64,000 nucleotides of DNA from Saccharina japonica (lineage: Eukaryota; Sar; Phaeophyceae; Laminariales; Laminariaceae): positions 128,198 through 192,197 of the forward strand of contig MEHQ01004012.1 in NCBI GenBank assembly GCA_008828725.1, in the 5' to 3' direction. Both the position numbers and the translations under genes were made by a program. This document shows positions 32,901-44,900 of the stretch, one piece after another (positions within the stretch are counted from its first letter, which is position 1; each line of letters opens with the position of its first letter). A model generated the notes under the pieces. The model did no database searches. It saw only the letters and a program-made list of their open reading frames with translations, and had not been told where the DNA came from.

Positions 32901-35900
32901 GACTCTGCTGCACTGCGCTATCACGTACAAGTCACAACTTCGCACTGGAAATCGTCATATATCCTTAGGCTACGTATATATCCCCGGTTCATATATATAT
33001 ATATATATACGAGAGTTTTCCTCGGAGTCGTGGCGTTTATCTCAATTTTCACATCATTGGTTCCCATCCCATTTATTATCTTCGCACCTCGGTCCCCCTC
33101 CTTCCATAGTCGTACCTCAGATCTGGAGTCACAGAGCAGGCTCTTCTTCTTCTTCCTCTCCACTACAGTTTGCGCCTTGGTTTTTATCGCGCAGAGGGTT
33201 CAGCATGCCCAACGCTCGTCGATTTCCACTGATTTTTGCTAACTCACGCTTTCCGCTCGTAGTCAAGTTTTTTTTGTCGCTAGAGAAAGTCTCCACGAAG
33301 CATGACTTCGACACAAACAGGGACGCTATTCACCTGTCATTCCACCGGCGACGCCGACTGGACAAAAGCCAAGTTTTTTTTTACAATATAACAATCGGTT
33401 TGCATAAATGTAAGCAGTGGCGCTCAGCTCTTGCTCTTATCGAGGGTGACGCAAAAAGTAAGAAGGCCCAAATCAACCTGATTATTGCCATCGTGCATCT
33501 TTATATATATATATATTACTGGTACTTTCGCGTACGATACCTTGCCTTTGCCTCGTATTTTGCGGCGACAGAGCGGTAGGTCATCTCTTACTGACAGTTG
33601 GTGTGCTGCGTGTCGACGGTTTAAATGACGGGTCGTCGATTTAAAGACATGTCGCGAAGCGAACACGTGCCGGACGGCAATTTTTCACAATTTACCCAAA
33701 AATGAAAGGCCACAGCTATTTAGTACAAACTGAAATAGTTTATTATTGGTGTTAATATATGTTAGTGAAGCGAAAACTTGAGGAGTGGTAGTCTAATCTT
33801 TCCCCTGGTACACATTTTTTTATCGTTTAGGCAGATTTGTATGATACGCCTCCAAACTGTCCTCCGAACAAATGCACCGTGCCGCTGATTCCGCACACGG
33901 GTGAGACCATTTTTCAGAGCGCGTTTAGTCAAGAGCGGGATGGGTACTATTGCGGGAGACAAGAGTAAATAGGCGACCTACGGTATACACTTTTTTCGGT
34001 CCTATTCACTCTGGTCCTCCGTGATAGCGTCGAACATCACATTTTCGGAAGGATCTCGACCAGAGCTTTCTGAAACCACCTTGTTCATTTTTGGCAAAAT
34101 CAACCCCTTAACCCCTTGAGAACTGCCAAACTTATCCCACACTAATTCCAAGTAGTTTGTCCCCAAAACCGGGAGACCGGTTCTTAAGGGGTTAAGAACT
34201 GGTCCCACGTATTTGGGGACAAACCACTTGGAATTAGTGTGGGATTTTTTTTTGTTTAGTTCTGAATGGGTTTTATTCAACTTCCCCGTTTCGGAGGAAT
34301 CATGCCCTGAAAGACGATCACGTGGTTGTGTGAATTGTCAACGCCTCCTTTGACGAAATACCAGGTATACTTCGTAATCATTTTTTTTCATGTTGGTCTC
34401 TGTTTTCCTTGCCCAGGTCTTTGACTGCTGGTTCGAGTCAGGCTCCATGCCGTATGCGCAACTGCACTACCCCTTCGAGAACAAGGAGAAATTTCAGCGA
34501 AACTTCCCCGCCGATTTCGTCGCTGAGGGGCTTGACCAGGTCAGTCAACTAACTGCTTGCCTCCGGTTTTTCTACCGTTCACAACCGTTTTTTTTTTTGT
34601 GAATTTCTGCTGTAGTGTTTAGTTTTCGCTCCACGTTTTCCTTGTTGTTTCTTCCGTACCACTGTCTCTAAATATTAGACCAGTCATGATCCCGGTTTTT
34701 GCTATCATTCACGCCCCTTTTTTTTTCAAAATTCTGCTGGCAGGTGTCCCTCACCGTTTTCACGTTTTGTTATTTCGTCTCCCAAAGCTTGAGGGTGCGC
34801 AGGTTTTCCACTTTAAGTTTTCGTTCTACTCAAAGCTTGAGGTTTTGCGTGCAGGCAGCTCTCTCTCTCTCTTTGGTTCCTTGTTTTTTGGTATGTTATT
34901 ATTTGCCCTGTCTTGTGTTTTGTTGTCCTTTGGCGCGGATTTTTTTTTCTTGTTGACTGTTTTGGTTTTTTCTTCGGTTTTCTTCCGTTTTCCAAGGAAT
35001 GTTTTTATTCGTAGGCTTGTTTTTTTTGTTCGTGGAATGATTTCGTTGACACGTTTCGTTTCTCGTTGTTTTGTTTGGTTGCCGTGTTTTGTTCTGTTTC
35101 TCGTTGTTTTGTTTTCCACGCAGACGAGAGGATGGTTCTACACCCTCACTGTCTTGGGGGCTGCGCTGTTCGACAAGCCTGCCTACAAGAACCTGATCGT
35201 CAACGGTCTCGTCCTCGCTTCCGACGGAAAGAAAATGAGCAAGCGGCTTAAGAACTACCCCGGTAAGTATAGCATATAGCTATTGATAGCTGAAGCATCA
35301 AAACCCCCGGCGGAAATCGTAATCAAATTTAGTTTTAACGTCGCACAAATTAATCAAATCCTGTTTTCATGGTCTGAATAGTTTGCGGGCAGATAAAGAG
35401 TCCTGATGCCGGATAAAAGCTACAGTAGGACGTTTAGATCATGTTGATTTATGGAGGCCGTACCATGTATTTTCTCAATTTTTAATACATTAAAAATAAC
35501 AGAACATTTTTTGTGAGATCGAGAATTTCGTCGCAGCTTCCCTCTCTGCAAGCTGAGTTGCGACACTTTCGAGTATGCATGATCCCCGCACACAACAATG
35601 TGATACCGGCAGGTTTGGAAATCATATCATATCATACCATACAATACCATCCCACTTGGTGCATGCATACCATGCATGCCTTTTTCACGAAAATACAGGA
35701 ATGCATTTATTCGCTTGAAAGGGGAAGGTAACAGACTATCAGACTCCCGAGAAATCCTAACCATTTCTTACATTTATATATATGTAGGTGTATCGCAACG
35801 ACATTTTCTTACAAAAAACATATCCCTGACCTCTCCCTGACCTCCCATTGTCCGTATAATAGACCCGATGAACGTCATCAACGCACACGGAGCCGACGCT

Positions 35901-38900
35901 CTCCGTCTGTACCTTATCAACTCTCCGGTGGTGCGCGCGGAATCGCTGAAGTTCAAGGAGGAAGGCGTGCAGGCGACCGTTCGAGAGGTGCTGCTGCCTT
36001 GGTACAACGCGTTCCGGTTCTTCGTCCAGCAGGCGCGTCGCCTGGAGATGACGTGTGCCGAGCGATTCGTGCCCAACCCGACCGAGGCGGCGGCGTCGAC
36101 GAACGTGATGGATGCCTGGATACAGGCGGCGCTGCAGGGCCTCGTTGAGGTGAGAGACGAGAAGAGACAAGAGGAAAAATTATTACCGTTGATAGCATTT
36201 TCCTGGTATCAGTATTAATAGCTTCCAGAGGGAAGCATAGTATTATTTATAGCATTTTCCTGGTATCATTAGTTTCCAGGGAATCATATATTGGTATATA
36301 TTAGTGATGGCGTTTTCCTGGTATTAATAGTTTCCAGGGAAGCATGTACATATATTCATTTTGGTAACAGGGGAACGGTTCGAAGGATGGTATATAAATT
36401 AGATACAGTGCGTAGTTCGTGGGGGTCTTGTAAGAGTTATATCGGGGATACTGCCAGTATACTGGGTACTGGGAATACTGCCAGTTTACTGGATACTGGG
36501 AATACTGCCAGTATGCTGGGTACTGGGAATAAATACTGCCAGTATACGGAGATAGTATTGCTTCCCTCTTGGGTTCGTAGTACTCACATCAGTATATAGC
36601 CGCAATACTCGCAGGATGCCTGGAACATTTTGCCGTCTGTGTTTCTTGAAAACTGGTTTGCTCTTCCCCCCACCTTACGTATCCCCCCCCGTTGCACGTC
36701 CGGATGATACCGTCTGCAGTTCGTGCGCACGGAGATGAAGGCCTACCGCCTGTACACGGTGGTACCGCGATTGGTGGACTTCATCGAGCAGCTGACCAAC
36801 TGGTACGTGCGGCTCAACCGCAACCGCCTGAAGGGGTCTGAGGGGTCGGACAGCGCGAGAACAGGTGAATTATTGACGTTTTTAGCTCCCGACAAATATT
36901 AATGAATCTAGAAGAGAGTAGAGGATTGTTTCGCGTTGGCCAGAAGAGAGTCGAGGATTGTTGCTGCTCGTGGTTCATTTTCGTGTGTTTTTTGTCTTTC
37001 GAAAAAATTGGAAGGGGGGTTGCTTTTGTTCATACGATCGCTATGTTATCTGGTACTTGTCTCGAGCAGCCTTTTATACGGTGCATAAGAAGACGGTCGG
37101 GCTGCGACGCATGAAATACTGGACTGGGTGCTTTCGCTTCGATGTTTGCTTTATCTTCGCCCTTGCCGGTTCGGTGTTTTCCCGCTATTGCTTGTGTTCG
37201 CCGATGAAGATTTGCTCACAAATATGACTTCTGTGACACGCGGAACGCCGCTGATAACGGCTGACTGTCGAAAACTCCAGCAAATTTGTTTCTGAGGCTT
37301 TTCTCGCTGTTTTTTTTGTTTTAAATCAATTTCAGGTTTGACTCGGTTCGCCTGTCAAGATAATTTGTGAATCCAGTGTTGCGTTCCTTATTTTTAATCC
37401 AGGCAGACACAACATGCCGGTACCCCGTCGAAAGACCACCATTGCAACGCGGTAGTTTTGGCAATATTTTCGTACGTAGACGAGGTACCTGTACGTAATT
37501 ATTCATGAAAAAATGGCGTTGTGTACATGATTGCACGGCGGGAGTTGGTAGATTTTCATGAAGGGGGGGGTGGAGGGGTTTGTTGTTTTTGCAGTCGATG
37601 AAGATTTGCTCACAAATATGACTTCTGTGACACGCGGAACGCCCTTGATAACGGCCGACTGTCGAAAACTCCAGCAAATTTGTTTCTGAGACTTGCGCCT
37701 TTTTTTGTTTTTGTTTTCCTTCATATATATATATATATCAGCATATAATCACAGTTTGATGATTGCAGCGTTGTTTGATTTCGTGTGCGTACGAGTACGG
37801 ATACTTGACTTTACGTTTTTTGTTCGCGGTCGATGAAGATTTGCTCACAAATATGACTTCTGTGACACGCGGAACGCCGCTGATAACGGTTGACTGTCGA
37901 AAACTCCAGCAAATTTGTTTCTGAGACTTGCGCGTTTTTTTTTCGCTGATGCACCACACCAGTATTACACAGCTGATCGTTTCGGCTTCGAATGATTCTC
38001 CTAAAACCTTTCAAGTCGATTGTAAAATTCACGCCTGACAATATATCGCTTTTGTTGTGTAAAGACGTGTCGACATACACACCTTGGTTGTGTGATGGCA
38101 TATTAGAGCGGCTACCGTTTTTCCTATGTAATAGTGAGAAGACATTGACGAGTATCTGAGGGAAGCTGACGTTGTGTTAATTGCGTATGATGAGGCGTTG
38201 ATGGAGGTTTTTCTATGTGCTGGGTGGCATGGTATTTTTTTTTGTATGGATGTGGTTTCTGGTCGATGAAGATTTGCTCACAAATATGACTTCTGTGACA
38301 CGCGGAACACCGCTGATAACGGTTGACTGTCGATAACCCAAGCAAATTTGTCCGAGACCCGACGATCGTTTTCGTCACGATCATTTCCTTTACATATTTA
38401 GTGTATCTTGCCTATATTCATGGTTTCGTACGTGAAGCTTGCGGCGGACTCCCGTATGTCAAAGATAATATATGCGTTCAACAGCAACTCAAACCGAGTA
38501 CACCAGGTACCCTTCAAACCTGATAAACGTGGTGTCCACTATTAATAGTACAGGAAACCATAGTAAATAGGGGGCCTATGGTACACACAAAAACCTTCAC
38601 ATTTCACTATTGTTACCAACAATAATTGGTCCTATTTACGATGGTTCTCCGTAAACAGTAGTGTATTTATTTACTGTAATTGCCCTCCCGTTGTCACCCC
38701 GCCCTTTTCTCTCCTACAAACCAACCCAGGGCTGTTCTGCATGTTCGAGGTAGATAGGGACCTATGGTACACGCAGAACACTACGTTTTTCACTTTTTTC
38801 CCCAACAAAATGTGGTCCTATTGTACAATGATCCCCCGTAGACAGTGTCTTGATTCCTGTATTCGCCTCTGCGCTCTCGTCGTAACCCCGCCTTTCTCTC

Positions 38901-41900
38901 TTCTACAAACCCCACCCAGGGCTGTTCTGCATGTACGAGGTGCTGACGACGATGTCGGTGCTGATGGCCCCCATCACCCCCTTCTTCTCCGAGTACACGT
39001 ACCGCCACCTTCGGCAGTGCCACCCGGACAAGGACAACGCCTCCGTGGCGGAAGATGCTCCAGGCCGCGCCACCTCCGTGCACATGCTCATGATGCCTGA
39101 TGTTGATGAGTCCAGGTGAGATTGAGGGTGTATGTACCTTATGTACCTTTCATTTGAGATTTTTGACTTTTTCCGACTTTTTTAGGCTTCCTTAACCCTT
39201 TCAAGAACTGATCCCCCGTTTTAGGGGACAAACTACTTGGTATTAGTGTGGGAGACGTTTTTTTGTTACGAATGGGTTAAGAACTGGTCCCACGTATTTT
39301 GGGACAGACGTCTTGGAATTAGTGTGGGATGAGTTTTCCCGTTCTGAATGGTTTCACACTGCTGTGGTTGACTGCGGGTACCGTTTCCCACTTTTTCGAC
39401 TCCATGGTTGAATGAGGGTGTATGTACCTTAATAAGTATCGTTATGTTAGACACTTATCGCTATTTTAGGCTACCTCAACACTCGGCACTATGGCTTTAA
39501 TTGCGCGTGGGTAGCTTTTCGCACTTGTTCGACATCGTGGTTGCTAGTACTTTTTTTTCCACTTTTTCGAGACTATGATTGGTCAAGGGTGCACCTTCTA
39601 CGCTTTAGTTGGTATGTAAAGCACATTACCACTCGTTGTACCCTTTTTCTACTTTTTTCACATTTTGTATGGTTGATTCAGACAAGTTTTTTTTTTTTTA
39701 CCTTCTCTACACGACGTTTGTGGTGAGGCTGGCTACCTCACGATTTTTTTTTACATGACTTCTTGAAATTATCGTTAACTTCACGTCACCACTTTTTCGT
39801 CGCGTGTGGACAATTGATGGTACGTTCTCGCGTATTGGATTCCGAGTGTAAATAATTTACTACGTTTCCGACGCTACTGTAAAGTTGATTTAGGGCACCT
39901 TGCCGTTTTTTCGACACTTCGGTTGGTTGAAATTGCCTCCGAGAGAGGTTTTCCCCACCATGGTTGGGGGGTCGCTACTAACTGTTGACCGCGGAGTTCA
40001 CGGATATAACTCACCACAACCCAACCAATACTGTATGGAGATAGTCTTGTTTGTCTCGTGCAGATTGTAGTGAGTGTTGTAACTATTCTACTTGTGAGGT
40101 TGACTCTATATTTCCTCGCCCCCCCTCCCCAAAGCAAGTCCAGTTGGCGGTACGCAACGCTTGTTTTTTTTTCAAGCTCATTGCGCTGCCGCCGTCTACC
40201 TTTTTTTATAGGGTAAATACTTGCGAGAAAGAAAACCGTCGATAGTTCTGGTGCCCCGCTTTTTCTCTTCCGTGCGGTGCTGCGCCTTTGATACGGCGTA
40301 ACATTCCCCTACTTTTATTTCGTTGTACCATAATGATGCGAGTCGTTCGGTTGTTTTTGTGCGTAACGTTTAATAATTATATCTACCTTGCTTTTTTTTT
40401 TTTTTGGGTGTGTCGAGTTTCCGACAACTGTCGCGGTCGCGTGTTTTGTACATGTGTATACAACGATCGATCGATGTCGATTTTGCTGTCCACCGATTGC
40501 ATCATGTACCCCGTTGAAAACATTTTTTTTTTTAATGTAACTGGTATTTTGGGGTAATGCACTGGAAGGGCTTCTTTTGTCTGTTTGGTTTCCACTTTTT
40601 TTTTTTTTTTGTTCCAACCCGGCGTTTCTTTTTTTCGAACGTCTTCCACCTGTCCGTTTGTCAGGCTTGACCCCTTGGTGGAGTCGGAGATGCGGGCGAT
40701 GCAGACGGTCGTAGATCTCGGCAGGTCGGCGAGGGAGAGGCGCGGCATCTCGCTCAAGACTCCGGTGAAGGGCATCACCGTCGTCTGCAAGGACCGGGGA
40801 ACCCTCAAAGCCCTCGAGAAGCTGCAGAGCTATGTGAAGGGGGAGCTGAACGCTTGGGAGGTGAGACAGCCGTGTAGGACAGATCGGAGCAAGCGAGGGA
40901 ATTGTAGAGAGTACGTGGTGGTCTGAGGGGGAGGGGTGGTGGTCTAGTGTTCACTTTCTTCGGCCTGAAATGGGAGTGCTGCTGACTCGTTTCACTTGAA
41001 TACATAAAATTAATAACGTGTTGCTGTTAAACATGCCTCGAGATTATATGAAAAACCCCTGAGCTTCATGTAGATGGGGAGCAGGCCGATAATAGCACGG
41101 GGACGGTGCTCCAGGAGGCGACGGCAGAGGAGGTACGCTTGTAGGTGACCTTCTCTGCCGTCGCCACCTCGAGCACCGTTCCTGTGTTATTTTCCTCCTT
41201 CTCTCCATCCACATGAAGCGTAGGTGTTTCCATATCATTTGAAGGCATGTTTTACAGCAACAGTTAGTATTTAGATGAATGTTGGTAACCGCACGGCGGA
41301 CCTGCAAACTGCTCTGGGTGGTAAGCTCTCACAAGGTGATACTTGCTCCTGTTTGAGTCAAAGAGGATGGTTGGGGAATTAAGCTCCAATACATGGTCTG
41401 TTGCAACGCATTCCAGAGGGATATATGATACATACCTGATACTACAGCAGTAGACGTGTTTGTTTTATGATGTCCCTGGTAGTTGATGTGGTATATTTGC
41501 ACTTCGCATTTATGTGTCCACGGCGTATATTTACATAGCCGGGCATATTGTTTTTGCAGCTTTTGATTCGAAACACTGTTAGCCCTGCTGTTGTTGTTTT
41601 AGGAGTTTTGGTTTTGTACGAACATATTCCCATGTACCGGTGCGTTATTTTTGTAAAATATAAACATCAGCTGTGAAATCCAGGATTACGTCGAAGGTTT
41701 TGTATATATGTGCTCATGATGTATTACGTATATAATAGGCCTCCTGATATATTCTTTTTTGTCCTGAAATGCTCTGTGTTGAGGGATATTTTCTGTCAAA
41801 AAATACTATCAATATTAATAGGATAAAGTATGCGTATAGTCGATTTGTAGGCTATCCAGTTCAATAGTAAAACCTTACGTATACAAAATAAGCTTCCAAA

Positions 41901-44900
41901 ACAGGATTGTCCGTTGGCCATCTAGGTACAGGGCGATTCGTTCACAGACAGAGCCGATCACAGGCCAAAGGGGCCGACGGGCACGCCAGGTAGGCTCTGC
42001 TACCACAAGCACTCGGCCTTCGACTTGTCTTGTTCGCAGCCAGCTGTGTTCTGGATCGTGGACGGGTGGTGAGCTGACATGTCTAGGGTAAATCGTCCGA
42101 CCGGTCTCGAAAACACACGATTTCTTGCTGAGACCCAAGCTGTATTGGAAGAGAGCGAGCAGCAACCTTCTTGCTCAACACAAAGTAAAACTGGGAGAGG
42201 AAGGGAGAACAGGTACCTTCGTGGTAGGGCATCGCCTTACAGCAGACCTTCAAGGACACACAGGGATGCCCTGTACCTCACACGGCATGCCTTCATACCA
42301 CATACATACTACACGCCACCGCTGAGCCTGTACGTTCGATGTTGTCGTCATCTACTGCTACCTACACAGGCAGGAAAGGCAAACCAGGAGTGCTCACGTT
42401 TCAGGAGAACTGCCCACTCCAGTTCCCAAAGCTTAGTAGTCGTACAAAGAGCTTTATGCACACTTCCAGCGGGGTCTCCTACAGCGTGGCCCTCCCCTGC
42501 TCAACGCCTCCTGCAATAGCTCTCCGTCAATCGACAGCTGTCAGGTCACAGCTTCGGTGTTGTTGAACCATCCTACTGCTGCTCTTTTTGCCGCTGTAAA
42601 ACAAAACTACAACGGGCTGAGAAAGCATGAATCAAAATAAAACCAAAGCCATATGTACGTCAGGAAACCCTTTTAATTAAAAAAATCTATTTGGTCGCCC
42701 AAGCACCCAATGTAGTCTGCAACAGCACCCCCAAACACTCGACACACCAAAGTCATCGGCTCCGGGCGAGAGGCACACAAGACTCTCCCATACCCCAAGT
42801 GTGGAGTAGAGCGGCTCGTGCAATAATGCCGACATGAGCAATGCGCATGGCGTGCACCCACCAGGACATGCCTGATAGCACACACAACTGCTATTTATGC
42901 AAGGCGTCGGTTAACAGTCTGTGTTTCCAGACGACAACGGCTGCGGCGATGATTGGGACGGCAAATTCTATTGCGGTACCAACTCGACGTGTTTTTGTTG
43001 GAACCTGGAGCCATGCGTTGCGTCGCCCGAGAACGCTGCGTACACAGTACGACGAAAGAGGACCTCCTCTATACGGATAGGTGTACTCATCTGTACGATA
43101 TGTACTGCGTGGACCTTCCCTGTTGAGCGTGCCACAAAGGTGGTGCCGTGTGCCCTTGCCTAAAGGCAAGGGCACACGGTATCACCTTCGGAGCACGCTG
43201 AACAGGGAAGGTCCATGCAGTACATATCGTACAGATGAGTACACCTATCGGTATAGAGGATTTCCTCTTGAGTCGTACTGCGTACGCAGCGTCATCCAGC
43301 GGCGCAAGGGGTGATCCTAGGTTCCTCGGGAGACACGCCGAGGCAAGTCGACTTGGGCCCACAAAATAAACTTCCCATTCCAGTCATCATCGCAGACGTT
43401 GTACCTCTGACAACAAAGGCTGTGAACGGAGGCTTTACACAAGAAACGCTTGTGTGTGCTCTGCGGCATGTCCTCGTGTGTACACGCCTTGCGCATTGCG
43501 CATGTCGGCATTGTTGCACGAGCCGCTCTACTCCACACTTGGGGTATGGGAGCGTCTTGTGTGCCTCTCGCCTGGAGCCGATGGCTTGGTGTGTAGAGAG
43601 TTTGTGGGTGATGTTGCAGACTAAATGAGGTGCTTGGGCGACCAAATAGATTTTTTTTAATCAAAAGGGTTTCCTCACGTACATATGGCTTTGGTTTTAA
43701 TTCTTACTATCTAACTGGATAGTCTACAAATCGACTACGTATACGCATACTTTATCATAGTCATTTTTTACGAAAAATATCCCCCCCCCCTCTCACAGAG
43801 CATTTCAGGACAACAAAATATCATCGCAGGAGGCCTGTAACCTTATGTTTTGTCATGATTTAGTCTCCCGTCTTTTTTCGTGCGTCCATATTCCGGTGTG
43901 TTCTGAGGATCTACATATATACCTGAACAAAAACTAAAAAAAAAGAACGTTGTCATATTGTTTCTTGCTTCGCTCAGGTGGTTGTTGAGGAAGACGAGAA
44001 GGCGTGGTGCACTCTCACCGCCGAGGCGAACAACAAGGTTCTCGGGAAGCGCCTAGGCAAGCAGCTGGCGGGCGTCAAGAAAGCCCTTGCCAACCTCGAC
44101 GCGGCCGCGCTCTGGCCCGTCCTTGAGGTGGGTTTACAGCAGTGTGGTGTGGTAACGACGATTACGAATCTTGGTGTTCATCATGAAGTATACCAGATAT
44201 CCCTTGAACGTATGTATCATACGTATTCCAACACCCCCCCTTGATGGAAAGTTGGTCGCTACAAAGAGACAATTGATGACGTCGAAATCTGATACCTTTG
44301 ACGTATGTACGTATTCCAACACCCCCCCTCCCTTGATGAAAAGTTGGTCGTTGCTACAAAAAGACAATTTACGACGTCGAAATTTGATACCTAAACGTAT
44401 TTTTTGTACGTATTCTAACACCCCCTCTTAATGAAAAGTTGGTCGTCGCAAAGATACATGGAACGACGTTGAAATCTGATCTAATATGTATTAATACCAG
44501 TATTCCGTAAGGTGGGGTGCACAAGCTTACGGTTTGGGCCGGTATTCACAAAAGCGTGTGGGGTATGAAAAATTTGAATGCTCACCGTATGCATTGCTGT
44601 ACATATGATACGTGTATACTTTGTGGGAAGGCCAATAAAATAGTATCACGACGCTTGTTACTAAACGTTGTGTCGTGTAGGGTACGTACATATCTAGAGC
44701 GGGGTATTTACCCGTAAAACAACTCATGTGTGTCTCGAGACATCTATACCCGTACGTACCAGGAACTTCTGTGAGTTCTCGAAGAAACATATTCCCGCAC
44801 CCGGAACTTCTGTGAGTTCTGTTCGCCCTCCGTCACAGTATCCGGGAATTCTGGGAGGTATGTAAGACTCCAATACCCGTATCCGAAACTTCTGTAAGTT

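Noticed and set aside
38741-39100. 119-codon frame over the exon 18 region
   Set aside because: It starts in the decoy duplicate of exon 18 and runs through intron and then exon 18 in the wrong frame.
42079-42519. 146-codon frame in the fold-back insertion
   Set aside because: No recognisable domain, Ser/Arg-rich composition typical of chance frames, and no second copy to test it.
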